Below, piece after piece: positions 28,650 to 39,350 of a stretch of 64,000 nucleotides of DNA. The position numbers were made by a program, and so were the translations under genes. Source of the stretch: Eggerthella lenta DSM 2243 (GTDB lineage Bacteria; Actinomycetota; Coriobacteriia; Coriobacteriales; Eggerthellaceae); NCBI RefSeq assembly GCF_000024265.1, contig NC_013204.1:1724180-1788179 (forward strand), in the 5' to 3' direction. The notes under the pieces were generated by a model. It worked only from the letters and a program-made list of their open reading frames with translations. It ran no database searches and was not told where the DNA came from. The stretch's first letter is position 1; each line of letters opens with the position of its first letter.

Positions 28650-31181
28650 TCAAAGGTACCTTCCGGTGACGCTCTCGGGGTTGTCGGCCACTTGCTCGGG
28701 AGTGCCGACGGCCACGATGCGGCCTCCGGAGGCGCCGCCGCCGGGGCCGAGGTCCACCACGTAGTCGGCGTTGGCGATGACGTCCAGGTCGTGCTCGATC
28801 ACGACGACCGTCGCTCCCTGCTCCACCAAGCGCTCGAACACGCCCAGGAGGGTGCGCACGTCGAGCGGGTGCAGGCCGATGGTGGGCTCGTCGAACACGA
28901 ACACGGCATCGTCCTGCGCCCGGCCCATCTCGCTGGCGAGTTTCAGGCGCTGCGCCTCGCCGCCCGACAGCGCCGGCGTGGCCTCGCCCAGCGTGAGGTA
29001 GCCCAAGCCCAGCCTGTGCAGCGTGTCCAGGCGGGCGCGCGCCTTCTTCAAGCCGGACGCGGGCGTGCGCGCCTCGTCCACGGTCATGGCCATGAACTGG
29101 GGCAGCGTGCAGCCGGGATCCTCGCAGCCCTCAGCGGCGCGGTGGATGCGGGAGGCCTCCGGGGCGTAGCGCGAGCCTCCGCACACGGGGCAGGTGATGT
29201 CCACGTCGGGCAGGAACTGCACGTCCAGGCTGATGGAGCCCGTGCCGTCGCATTCGGGGCAGCGCAGCTTCCCCGTGTTGTAGGAGAAGTCGCCCGCTTT
29301 CAGCCCGGCCGCCTTGGCTTCGGGCGTGCGCGCGAAGGCGCGGCGCAGCTCGTCGTGCACCCCGGCGTAGGTGGCCACGGTGGAGCGCACGTTCGAGCCG
29401 ATGGGCGTGGCGTCGATGAGGTTCGCCCGCTCGATGCCCGCGGCTTCGATGCGCTTGACGTGGGCGGGAAGCTTCGCGCCGCTCGCGTTCGCGACGAGCG
29501 AGGGGATGAGGCTTTCCAGCACGAGCGTCGTCTTGCCCGAGCCGGACACGCCGGTGACGGCGGTCAAGCGACCGCGCGGGACGGCTACCTCGAGCGGCTT
29601 CACGGTGTGCAGTGCCTCGGTGGCCAGCTCGATGCTTCCGTGGGCGAACACGTCGGCGGCGGGAATGCGCTCGCGCACGCGCACGGTTTCCGCGCCGGAG
29701 AGAAAACCGCCTATCAACGAGGCGGGGTTCGCCTCCACCTCGGTCAGCGTCCCTTGCGCGACGATCCTTCCGCCGTCCGCGCCCGCGCCCGGCCCCATCT
29801 CCACGAGCCAGTCGGCGGCGGCCAGGATGCGCGTGTCGTGGTCCACCATGACCACCGAGTTGCCGTCGGCGAGCAAATCGCGCATCACCTCGACGAGCCC
29901 GTCGATGTTGGAGGGGTGCAGGCCGATGGACGGCTCGTCCAGCACGTACAGCACGCCGGTGGTTCGGTTGCGCACGGCGCGGGCCAGCTGCACGCGCTGG
30001 CGCTCTCCGGTGGACAGCGTGGAGCCCGCGCGATCGAGCGCGAGATAGCCCAGCCCCAAATCGACGAGGCGGCGCGCCGTGTGCTGGAACGACTCGACGA
30101 TGTTGTGCGCCATCGGGCGCATCTCGGGCGTGAGGCCTTCGGGCACGGCGTCCGTCCAGGCGACCAGCTCGTCGAGGGTCTTCGCGGACGCCTCGGCCAG
30201 GTCGATGCCCGCAACCTGCGGGAGGCGCGCCTCCGGGGAGAGGCGCGTGCCGTCGCACTCGGGGCAGACGCCCTGCTTGAGGAAGCGCGCCGCGCGCCCC
30301 AGACCCTTCTCGTCCTTCACCTTCGCCAACGCGTTCTCCACGGTGTAGACGGCGTTGTAGTAGGTGAAGTCCAGCTCGGCGAAGGTGTCGGTCTTCTTCG
30401 CCTTGTACAGGATGTGCTTCTTCTCGGCTGGGCCGGAAAACACGATGTCGCGCTCGGCGGGCGTCAGCTGGTTGAAGGGCACGTCGGTGCGCACGCCCAT
30501 CTCGCGCGCGACCTGCTTCATGAGGTCCCACATGAGCGTGCTCCAGGGCGCGACGGCGCCTTCGTCGATGGCGAGCCCCTCGTCGGGCACCAGCGAGTCC
30601 AGGTCCACGGTGCGCACGATGCCCGTGCCGTCGCACTCGGGGCAGGCGCCGCCGCTGTTGAAGGCCAGGTCCTCCGCGCCGGGGCCGAAGAACTCCACGC
30701 CGCAGACGGGGCACGTGATGGGGCGCTCGGCGGCGACGTTCAGCGTGGGCGGCACGCGGTGGCCGTTCGGGCACACGTGGCTGCCGGCGCGCGAGAACAG
30801 CAGGCGCAGGCTGTTCAGCAGCTCGGTGGACGTGCCGAAGGTGCTGCGCACGCCGGGCACGCTGGGCCGCTGGTGCAGGGCGAGCGCGGCGGGCACGTGC
30901 AGCACCTCGTCCACGGAGGCGCGGCCCGCCTGCGTCAGGCGGCGGCGCGTGTAGGTGGAGAGCGCTTCCAGGTAGCGCCGCGACCCCTCGGCGTACAGCA
31001 CGCCCAGGGCGAGCGACGACTTGCCCGACCCCGACACGCCCGCGATGCCGACGAGCCGGTTCAGCGGGATGCTGGCGTCGATGTTCTTCAGGTTGTGCAC
31101 GCGCGCTCCGCGCACCTCGATGCGGTCGGGGCCGTGCAGGTCGCGGCCTGCGTCGGCCGCCGTCGCGCTCTGTTGATCCAT
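28650..31181 (-). CDS. UvrA-like excinuclease subunit, class II (short form)
   Basis: 843 residues, against about 940-960 for canonical UvrA. Two ABC ATPase modules are complete: Walker A GVSGSGKSSLALG near residue 48 and GVSGSGKTTLVLE near 543, signatures STGERQRVQLA and LSGGEAQRLKLA, Walker B VLYVLDEPSIGLHP and VFVFDEPTIGLHP. Cys-x2-Cys zinc fingers (CPVCG, CPECDG) are present. The UvrB-binding insertion appears reduced, as in UvrA2/DrrC proteins linked to drug tolerance, so a role in classical excision is not assured. ATG 31181 has AAGAGG upstream. Confidence 0.85.
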   Translation of the reverse strand: MDQQSATAADAGRDLHGPDRIEVRGARVHNLKNIDASIPLNRLVGIAGVSGSGKSSLALGVLYAEGSRRYLEALSTYTRRRLTQAGRASVDEVLHVPAALALHQRPSVPGVRSTFGTSTELLNSLRLLFSRAGSHVCPNGHRVPPTLNVAAERPITCPVCGVEFFGPGAEDLAFNSGGACPECDGTGIVRTVDLDSLVPDEGLAIDEGAVAPWSTLMWDLMKQVAREMGVRTDVPFNQLTPAERDIVFSGPAEKKHILYKAKKTDTFAELDFTYYNAVYTVENALAKVKDEKGLGRAARFLKQGVCPECDGTRLSPEARLPQVAGIDLAEASAKTLDELVAWTDAVPEGLTPEMRPMAHNIVESFQHTARRLVDLGLGYLALDRAGSTLSTGERQRVQLARAVRNRTTGVLYVLDEPSIGLHPSNIDGLVEVMRDLLADGNSVVMVDHDTRILAAADWLVEMGPGAGADGGRIVAQGTLTEVEANPASLIGGFLSGAETVRVRERIPAADVFAHGSIELATEALHTVKPLEVAVPRGRLTAVTGVSGSGKTTLVLESLIPSLVANASGAKLPAHVKRIEAAGIERANLIDATPIGSNVRSTVATYAGVHDELRRAFARTPEAKAAGLKAGDFSYNTGKLRCPECDGTGSISLDVQFLPDVDITCPVCGGSRYAPEASRIHRAAEGCEDPGCTLPQFMAMTVDEARTPASGLKKARARLDTLHRLGLGYLTLGEATPALSGGEAQRLKLASEMGRAQDDAVFVFDEPTIGLHPLDVRTLLGVFERLVEQGATVVVIEHDLDVIANADYVVDLGPGGGASGGRIVAVGTPEQVADNPESVTGRYL

Positions 31182-31370
31182 GGTGCGCCTCTTGGGGTTC
31201 GTCGGGTGTCGTCGCCGTTTTCGGCTCTGCGTTTCGTCGAAGCGTATGGTAGCACGAGCGCGGTCGGCTCGCGTGCCGCGGATGCGGAGGAGCGCATCGG
31301 TTGGCGACGGTTCGCAGCCGAAACATTTAGCCCCTGTTGACCATCGGCCCTCGGAAACGTGCCGGAAAAA

Positions 31371-31448
31371 TGAACTTTCGGTTCAAGTATGGTAAAGAGT
31401 TCAAGAACCTGCTTTAATGAGTTCAATTTATCCGGAGCGAAATTGAAC
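31371..31448 (+). promoter_or_regulatory. Cluster of three GTTCAA palindromes upstream of HTH-AlaA
   Basis: TGAAC/GTTCA (31371-31385), GTTC/GAAC (31399-31408) and GTTCAATTT/AAATTGAAC (31421-31448, arms 10 bases apart) end 13 bases before the start codon. A further AAATTGAAC lies inside the gene near 31690. Such clustering suggests binding by the HTH domain encoded directly downstream (autoregulation). Confidence 0.6.
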
Positions 31449-31461
31449 TTACGGAGCGATG

Positions 31462-33066
31462 ATGACCGAGAAGCAGGAAACGTTCGCCGAGCGTCTGGCC
31501 CGCGCGATGGCAGCCAAAGGCTACAAGCAGGCCGATCTCATCCGCATCGCGGGAGATCGCGGCATGAAGCTTGGGAAAAGCCAGGTCAGCCAATATGCGA
31601 ACGGCAAAACGGTGCCCCGCAGGCCCGTGGGGGAGGTGCTGGCCGACGTGCTGGGCGTGCCCGCCGCATGGCTGATGGAGGGCGCGGGGGAAATTGAACC
31701 TGAAACCGTGTCCCGCGGCACCGCGGACGGCGTGAGCAGGCCGGCAAGCGCATCGCAGGGCGCAGGGGGAGCGGCCCCCGCAGCCGGGGCGCACGCGGAC
31801 GCCTCCGCGACGCCGATCATCGACCGTACCGAACCGAGGAGCGATACCATGCGCGAGATCAAGAAGTCGACCAAGCTGGACAACGTACTGTACGACGTGC
31901 GCGGGCCGGTGGTGGAGGAAGCCGAGCGCATGGAGGAGGCCGGCGCGCGCATCCTGAAGCTCAACATCGGCAACCCGGCGCCGTTCGACTTCCGCGCGCC
32001 TGAGGAGATGGTGTTCGACATGAGCCGCCAGCTGGCCGAATGCGAGGGCTACTCGTCGGCGAAGGGCCTGTTCTCGGCGCGCAAGGCCATCATGCAGTAC
32101 GCGCAGCTCAAGCACATTCAGGGCGTGGACATCGATGACGTGTACACCGGCAACGGCGTGAGCGAGCTCATCAATCTCAGCATGCTGGCGCTGCTGGACA
32201 ACGGCGACGAGGTGCTGGTTCCTTCGCCCGACTACCCGCTGTGGACGGCGTGCGTCACGCTTGCCGGCGGCACGCCGCTGCATTACGTGTGCGACGAGCA
32301 GGCGGAATGGTATCCCGATATGGACGACATCCGCAAGAAGATCACGAGCCGCACGAAGGCCCTCGTCATCATCAACCCGAACAACCCCACCGGCTCGCTC
32401 TACCCGCGCGAGGTGCTGCAGGAGCTCGTCGACATCGCGCGCGAGCACGACCTCATCATCTTCTCGGACGAGATCTACGACCGCATCGTCATGGACGGTT
32501 TGGAGCATATCTCCATCGCCTCGATGGCGCCCGACGTGTTCTGCGTCACGTTCAGCGGCCTGTCGAAGTCGCACATGGTGGCGGGGTACCGCATCGGCTG
32601 GATGGTGCTTTCGGGAGACAAGGCGCGGGCGCGCGACTACATCCTGGGCGTCAACATGCTGTGCAACATGCGCATGTGCTCGAACGTCCCCGCGCAGTCC
32701 ATCGTGCAGACGGCTCTCGGCGGACACCAGAGCGTGCAGAGCTACATCGTGCCGGGCGGGCGCGTGTACGAGCAGCGCGAGTACGTGTACAACGCGCTGA
32801 ACGACATCCCCGGCGTGACCGCGGTGAAGCCCAAGGCGGGCTTTTACATCTTCCCGAAGCTCGACGTGAAGAAGTTCAACATCACGGACGACGAGAAGTT
32901 CGCGCTCGACCTGCTGCACGAGAAGCGCCTGCTCGTGGTGCACGGCGGCGGCTTCAACTGGAAGAAGCCCGACCACTTCCGCGTGGTGTACCTGCCGCGC
33001 ATCGAGGTGCTGGGCGACGCCATGCGCGACCTGGGCGACTTCTTGAGCCGCTACCGGCAAGCGTGA
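31462..33066 (+). CDS. XRE-HTH domain fused to AlaA-type aminotransferase
   Basis: 534 residues. Residues 1-80 form a helix-turn-helix (LARAMAAKGYKQADLIRIAG ... SQVSQYANGKTVP). A Pro/Ala/Gly-rich linker (residues 80-130) joins it to a full class I aminotransferase beginning MREIKKSTKLDNVLYDVRGP, the normal AlaA N-terminus. Seen in it are IINPNNPTGSLY, DEIYDRIV and the PLP lysine in TFSGLSKSHMVAGYRIGW. AlaA makes alanine from pyruvate and glutamate. GGAG 5 bases upstream favours ATG 31462 over 31459. The HTH is XRE-like and not GntR-like, so this is not a MocR protein. Confidence 0.85.
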   Translation: MTEKQETFAERLARAMAAKGYKQADLIRIAGDRGMKLGKSQVSQYANGKTVPRRPVGEVLADVLGVPAAWLMEGAGEIEPETVSRGTADGVSRPASASQGAGGAAPAAGAHADASATPIIDRTEPRSDTMREIKKSTKLDNVLYDVRGPVVEEAERMEEAGARILKLNIGNPAPFDFRAPEEMVFDMSRQLAECEGYSSAKGLFSARKAIMQYAQLKHIQGVDIDDVYTGNGVSELINLSMLALLDNGDEVLVPSPDYPLWTACVTLAGGTPLHYVCDEQAEWYPDMDDIRKKITSRTKALVIINPNNPTGSLYPREVLQELVDIAREHDLIIFSDEIYDRIVMDGLEHISIASMAPDVFCVTFSGLSKSHMVAGYRIGWMVLSGDKARARDYILGVNMLCNMRMCSNVPAQSIVQTALGGHQSVQSYIVPGGRVYEQREYVYNALNDIPGVTAVKPKAGFYIFPKLDVKKFNITDDEKFALDLLHEKRLLVVHGGGFNWKKPDHFRVVYLPRIEVLGDAMRDLGDFLSRYRQA

Positions 33067-33076
33067 GGGCGCCCGC

Positions 33077-35230
<2,154 letters not shown>

Positions 35231-35311
35231 GGGTGAATATCTCGCTTTTGGCTTCAGGTGGTGATAACGTGTTCAGTCATTATAGACGAGCGGACGGAAA
35301 GCAGGAGCGCG

Positions 35312-35653
35312 ATGAATATCCAGGTGTTCGGAACGAAGAAGAGCTTCGACACGAAGAAGGCGCAGCGTTACTTCAAAGAGCGGCGCGTGAAGTTCCAGTT
35401 CATCGACCTGAAGGAGAAGGGTATGAGCAAGGGCGAGCTGGAGTCGGTCGCCCGCGCGGTCGGCGGCATCGATGTGCTAGTCGATCCGAAGGCGAAGGAT
35501 GCCGACACGGTGTCGCTGCTCGCGTACCTGTCGCCCGATCAGAAGTTCGACAAGCTGCTGGAGAACCAGCACGTGCTGGCCGAGCCCGTGGTGCGCAACG
35601 GCAAGCAGGCCACGGTCGGCTACGCTCCCGACGTGTGGAAGACGTGGGAGTGA
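35312..35653 (+). CDS. ArsC/Spx-family thioredoxin-fold protein without active Cys
   Basis: 113 residues with the ArsC/Spx fold: beta start IQVFGTKKSFDTKKAQRYF, cis-Pro region near LAEPVVRNGKQATVGY. Where arsenate reductases and Spx have Cys-x-x-Cys or a single Cys, this protein has SFDT, and it contains no Cys at all. Arsenate reduction by the usual thiol chemistry is therefore unlikely; a structural or regulatory role is more plausible. CAGGAG lies 4 bases before ATG 35312. It is divergent from tex. Confidence 0.75.
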   Translation: MNIQVFGTKKSFDTKKAQRYFKERRVKFQFIDLKEKGMSKGELESVARAVGGIDVLVDPKAKDADTVSLLAYLSPDQKFDKLLENQHVLAEPVVRNGKQATVGYAPDVWKTWE

Positions 35654-35762
35654 TCGGCCATGCGTCTTCGCGCATCCGGATGTCGCCGAGCGAACGCTTT
35701 GCTGACGGGGCGCGCCGATCGGTTTCTTCACGGCATTCGAGCCCGCTCGGGCGGGATAGTAT

Positions 35763-35768
35763 AGAATG
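35763..35768 (+). promoter_or_regulatory. Candidate -10 box for fbp
   Basis: TAGAAT within GATAGTATAGAATG, 37 bases before the GTG start. Confidence 0.4.
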
Positions 35769-35805
35769 AGCGCCATGCTGTAGAATTCGACGAGGAGGTT
35801 GTATC

Positions 35806-37758
35806 GTGGACGCGACCGATATGCGGTATCTGGAACTTCTATCCCGGCTGTTTCCCTCTGCGGACAAGGCTTCGGCGGAGATCATCAACCTCAGCGCCAT
35901 TTTGAATCTGCCGAAAGGGACCGAGTTCTTCGCCTCCGACATCCACGGCGAGTACGAGGCGTTCTCCCACACCCTGAGGAACGGCTCGGGCTCCATCCGG
36001 CTCAAGATCGACGACGTGTTCGGCGATTCGCTGAGCGAGAACGAGAAGCGTTCGCTGGCCACGCTCATCTACTATCCGCGCGAGAAGATGGAGCTCGTGC
36101 TGTCGCAGGTGGACGATGCCGAAGCGTGGTACGCCGTCACGCTGCAGCGCCTCGTCGCCGTGTGCAAGCGCGCCGCGCAGAAGTACACGCGCTCGCGCGT
36201 CCGCAAGGCGCTGCCGAAGGATTTCGCCTACATCATCGAGGAGCTGATGACGGAGAACCGCCACGGCGTTGACAAGCAGGCCTACTACGCCGCCATCGTG
36301 GACGCCGTCATCCGAACCGATCGCGGCGGCGCGCTCGTCGAGGCGCTGTGCCTGCTCATCCAGCGCTTGGCTATCGAGCGCCTGCACATCGTCGGCGACA
36401 TCTACGACCGCGGGCCGTATCCGCACATCATCATGGACGCGCTCATGGAGCACCACTCCCTCGACATCCAGTGGGGCAACCACGACATCGTGTGGATGGG
36501 CGCCTCGCTAGGCCAGCGCGGCTGCATCGCGCACGTCGTGCGCAACTGCGCGCGCTACGGCAATCTGTCCATCCTGGAGGACGCCTACGGCATCAACATC
36601 CTGCCCTTGGCCTCGTTCGCGCTCGAGGCGTACAAGGACGACCCGTGCGTCGCCTTCGGCCTCAAGGGCAACCCGGACCTCCCGCCGCAGGAGCTGGAGA
36701 TGAACGTCAAGATCCAGAAGGCCATGGCCATCATCCAGTTCAAGGTGGAGGCGCAGCTCATCGACGAGAACCCCGGCTTCGGCCTGGAGGATCGCAAGCT
36801 GCTCGACAAGATCGACTACGAGAACGGCACGGTGATGCTGGACGGCGTCGCCTACGAGCTGACCGACACGGTGTTCCCCACGGTGGATCCGGCCGACCCT
36901 TACCGGCTGACGCCCGAGGAGGAAGAGGTCATGCAGCGCCTCGAGCAGGCGTTCACGGGCTGCGAGAAGCTGCAGCGCCACATGCGCTTCTTCCTGGACG
37001 CGGGCAGCCTGTACAAGGTTTGCAACGGCAACCTGCTGTTCCACGCATGCGTGCCGCTGAACGCCGACGGCTCCCTCATGGAGACGGAGGTGTTCGGCGA
37101 GACGTACAAGGGCCGTGCGCTGTACGACGTCATGGAGCGCTACGTGCGCGCGGCGTTCGACGACGCCGACCCGGAGCTCGCCAAGCGCGGGCGCGACCTT
37201 TTGTGGTATATGTGGCTAGGCGAGGGATCGCCCCTGTTCGCCAAGAGCAAGATGGCCACGTTCGAGCTGTACCTGATCGCCGAGAAGGAGGCGCGCAAGG
37301 AGGTCAAGAACCCGTTCTACTCCTATCTCGACGACGAGCACGTGATGGGCGGCATCTTCGAGGACTTCGGCATGGATCCCGAGACGTCGCGCATCGTGTG
37401 CGGGCACGTGCCGGTGAAGGTGAAGGACGGCGAGGATCCGGTGAAGTGCGGCGGCCGCGTGCTCACCATCGACGGCGGCTTCTCGAAGGCCTACCAGCCC
37501 ACCACCGGCATCGCCGGCTACACGCTGATCTCGAACTCCTACGGCTTCGTGCTGGCGGCTCACGAGCCGCTCGAGTCGATGCGCGCCGCCGTGGTGAACG
37601 AGCTGGACATCCATTCGTCGCGCAAGGTGGTCGAGCTGGTGGACAAGCGCACGCTGGTGGCCGACACCGACAACGGCGCGGTGCTCAAGCAGCAGATAGC
37701 GGACTTGGAAGAGCTGCTGGAAGCCTACCGGTGCGGCGCGATTTCCGAGAAGGAATAG
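35806..37758 (+). CDS. fbp: Fructose-1,6-bisphosphatase, class III
   Basis: 650 residues, the length of Firmicutes-type FBPase III (about 640-670). It carries the metallophosphatase motifs FFASDIHGEYEAF (residues 42-54), IVGDIYDRGPYPH near 198 and WGNHDIVWMG near 225, and ends with the gluconeogenic HVPVKVKDGEDPVKCGGRVL region. It removes the 1-phosphate from fructose-1,6-bisphosphate in gluconeogenesis. GTG 35806 has GAGGAGG 6 bases upstream. A monocistronic unit ended by a hairpin. Confidence 0.92.
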   Translation: MDATDMRYLELLSRLFPSADKASAEIINLSAILNLPKGTEFFASDIHGEYEAFSHTLRNGSGSIRLKIDDVFGDSLSENEKRSLATLIYYPREKMELVLSQVDDAEAWYAVTLQRLVAVCKRAAQKYTRSRVRKALPKDFAYIIEELMTENRHGVDKQAYYAAIVDAVIRTDRGGALVEALCLLIQRLAIERLHIVGDIYDRGPYPHIIMDALMEHHSLDIQWGNHDIVWMGASLGQRGCIAHVVRNCARYGNLSILEDAYGINILPLASFALEAYKDDPCVAFGLKGNPDLPPQELEMNVKIQKAMAIIQFKVEAQLIDENPGFGLEDRKLLDKIDYENGTVMLDGVAYELTDTVFPTVDPADPYRLTPEEEEVMQRLEQAFTGCEKLQRHMRFFLDAGSLYKVCNGNLLFHACVPLNADGSLMETEVFGETYKGRALYDVMERYVRAAFDDADPELAKRGRDLLWYMWLGEGSPLFAKSKMATFELYLIAEKEARKEVKNPFYSYLDDEHVMGGIFEDFGMDPETSRIVCGHVPVKVKDGEDPVKCGGRVLTIDGGFSKAYQPTTGIAGYTLISNSYGFVLAAHEPLESMRAAVVNELDIHSSRKVVELVDKRTLVADTDNGAVLKQQIADLEELLEAYRCGAISEKE

Positions 37759-37771
37759 GCTGTTTCGTGAA

Positions 37772-37816
37772 AAGCCTTCTCAAGCGCGATAATGCGTTTC
37801 CTGCTTGAGAAGGCTT
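37772..37816 (+). terminator. Hairpin after fbp
   Basis: 14-bp perfect arms AAGCCTTCTCAAGC (37772-37785) and its complement (37803-37816), extended by outer GTTTCG/CGAAAC arms, between fbp and the next gene. No strong T-tract; it may attenuate rather than stop transcription into the epimerase gene, whose ribosome site lies 15 bases on. Confidence 0.55.
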
Positions 37817-37841
37817 GCGCTTTCGAAACGAAGGAGTGCCA

Positions 37842-38729
37842 ATGAGGAAGTTGCCGACATGCGTGCTGGAGAACGATGCGCTGTCCGTGCGCGTTTCGCC
37901 CGTGGGCGCGGAGCTGCAGAGCGTCGTGTGCGGCGGCGTCGAGCGCATGTGGTCGGGCGACCCTGCGGTGTGGGGTCGTCGGGCTCCGTTGCTGTTCCCG
38001 CTGATCGGGCGCTTGCGCGACGGTTGGTACGCGAACGGGGGCCGACGGGTGGATGCGCCGATGCACGGTTTCTGCCGCGACCGCTTGTTTTCCGCCGAGC
38101 AGGTTTCGGATGTGCGCGTCCGTTTCGAGACGGCTTCCGACGAGCGGACCCGGGCCGTCTATCCCTTCGATTTCCGATTGACCGTCGACTTCACGCTCGA
38201 GGGTTCCTCGATCGTGAAGTCGCACACCGTTGAGAACCAGGGCGACGTCCCCCTGCCGTTCGAGCTGGGAGGCCACGAGGCGTATGCGACGCGCTTGTTG
38301 CCGGGGGAGCGCATGTCCGACTATTTCGTGCGCTTCGAAGGCGTCGATGTGCTCGAGATGTTCGGGATGGACGAGGCTGGGATACTGACGCTGCCGAAGG
38401 TCGAGGTGCCGCTGGAAGACGGCCGCTTGACCAAGACGCCCGAGCAGCTGGGTATCGACACCGTCGTGCTGGAGAACGTTCCTGGCAGCGTCGCGACGCT
38501 GGCTAGTGTCGCGCACGGCTACGAGGTGACGGTGGAGTTTTCCGATTTTCCCTATCTGGGCATTTGGACGAAGGCCGGCCAGGACGATGCCCGATACCTG
38601 TGCATAGAGCCCTGGTCCGCGCTGCCCGACGCACGCTTCTCCCCACGTGAGCTGTCCGAGAAGCCCGGCGTGCGCACGCTTGCGCCCGGGGAGCGTGCCG
38701 TGCTGGAATACCGGATGACGTTTCGCTAG
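37842..38729 (+). CDS. Aldose 1-epimerase family protein
   Basis: 295 residues, of the galactose-mutarotase-like fold in its short bacterial branch. Recognisable blocks are SVRVSPVGAELQSV, MHGFCRDRLF (the conserved His-Gly), a His in FELGGHEAYA, and the C-terminal DARYLCIEPWSALPD with the catalytic Glu. It probably equilibrates alpha and beta anomers of a sugar or sugar phosphate; the substrate is unknown. AAGGAG lies 6 bases before ATG 37842. It is followed after 8 bases by tag, so the two may be cotranscribed. Confidence 0.75.
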   Translation: MRKLPTCVLENDALSVRVSPVGAELQSVVCGGVERMWSGDPAVWGRRAPLLFPLIGRLRDGWYANGGRRVDAPMHGFCRDRLFSAEQVSDVRVRFETASDERTRAVYPFDFRLTVDFTLEGSSIVKSHTVENQGDVPLPFELGGHEAYATRLLPGERMSDYFVRFEGVDVLEMFGMDEAGILTLPKVEVPLEDGRLTKTPEQLGIDTVVLENVPGSVATLASVAHGYEVTVEFSDFPYLGIWTKAGQDDARYLCIEPWSALPDARFSPRELSEKPGVRTLAPGERAVLEYRMTFR

Positions 38730-38737
38730 GAGGCGCC

Positions 38738-39310
38738 ATGGACGAGAAGCGCAGGTGCTCGTGGGCGGGCGACGTACCCGTGTACGTCGACTACCACGAT
38801 AACGAGTGGGGAAGGCCCACCCATGACGATCGCATGCTGTTCGAGCTGTTGGTTTTGGAGGGCGCGCAGGCGGGCCTCTCGTGGCTGACTATCCTGAAGA
38901 AGCGCGAGGCGTACCGCGAAGCGTTCGACGGCTTCGACCCTGCCAAGGTGGCGCTCTACGACGAGGCCAAGGTTGAAGAGCTCATGGCTAACGAGGGGAT
39001 CGTGCGCAACCGCCTTAAGATCAACGCGGCCGTAACCAACGCGAAGCTGTTTCTGGACGTGGCCCGCGAGTTCGGAAGCTTCAATGCGTTCATCTGGGGC
39101 TATGTGGATGGCGAACCCATCGTGAACCGCTGGAAAACCCAGGCCGACGTGCCGGCGACCACGCCGCTTTCCGACCGCATCAGCAAGGATCTCAAGAAGC
39201 GCGGCTTCAAGTTCGTCGGCTCCACCATCGTGTATGCCTACCTGCAATCCATCGGCATCGTGAACGACCACGTGGTCGATTGCTATGCGTACCGGGAGCT
39301 TACGTCGTAA
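38738..39310 (+). CDS. tag: DNA-3-methyladenine glycosylase I
   Basis: 190 residues, typical for Tag. It excises 3-methyladenine in base-excision repair. The zinc-binding Cys is in RRCSWAG near the N-terminus, and the hallmark stretches YHDNEWGRPTHDDRMLFELL, LEGAQAGLSWLTILKKREAY and, near the C-terminus, MQSIG-like LQSIGIVNDHVVDCY with the His and Cys zinc ligands, are all present. The start at 38738 has TAGGAGG upstream, which overlaps the preceding stop region. Confidence 0.92.
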   Translation: MDEKRRCSWAGDVPVYVDYHDNEWGRPTHDDRMLFELLVLEGAQAGLSWLTILKKREAYREAFDGFDPAKVALYDEAKVEELMANEGIVRNRLKINAAVTNAKLFLDVAREFGSFNAFIWGYVDGEPIVNRWKTQADVPATTPLSDRISKDLKKRGFKFVGSTIVYAYLQSIGIVNDHVVDCYAYRELTS

Positions 39311-39350
39311 GGATGGTTCGGCCTCCGTCGTCGTGGCGGGCATTTGAAAG

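Noticed and set aside
31462-33066. MocR-type regulator
   Set aside because: The N-terminal HTH is XRE-like, not the GntR winged helix, and the catalytic lysine and AlaA start are intact.
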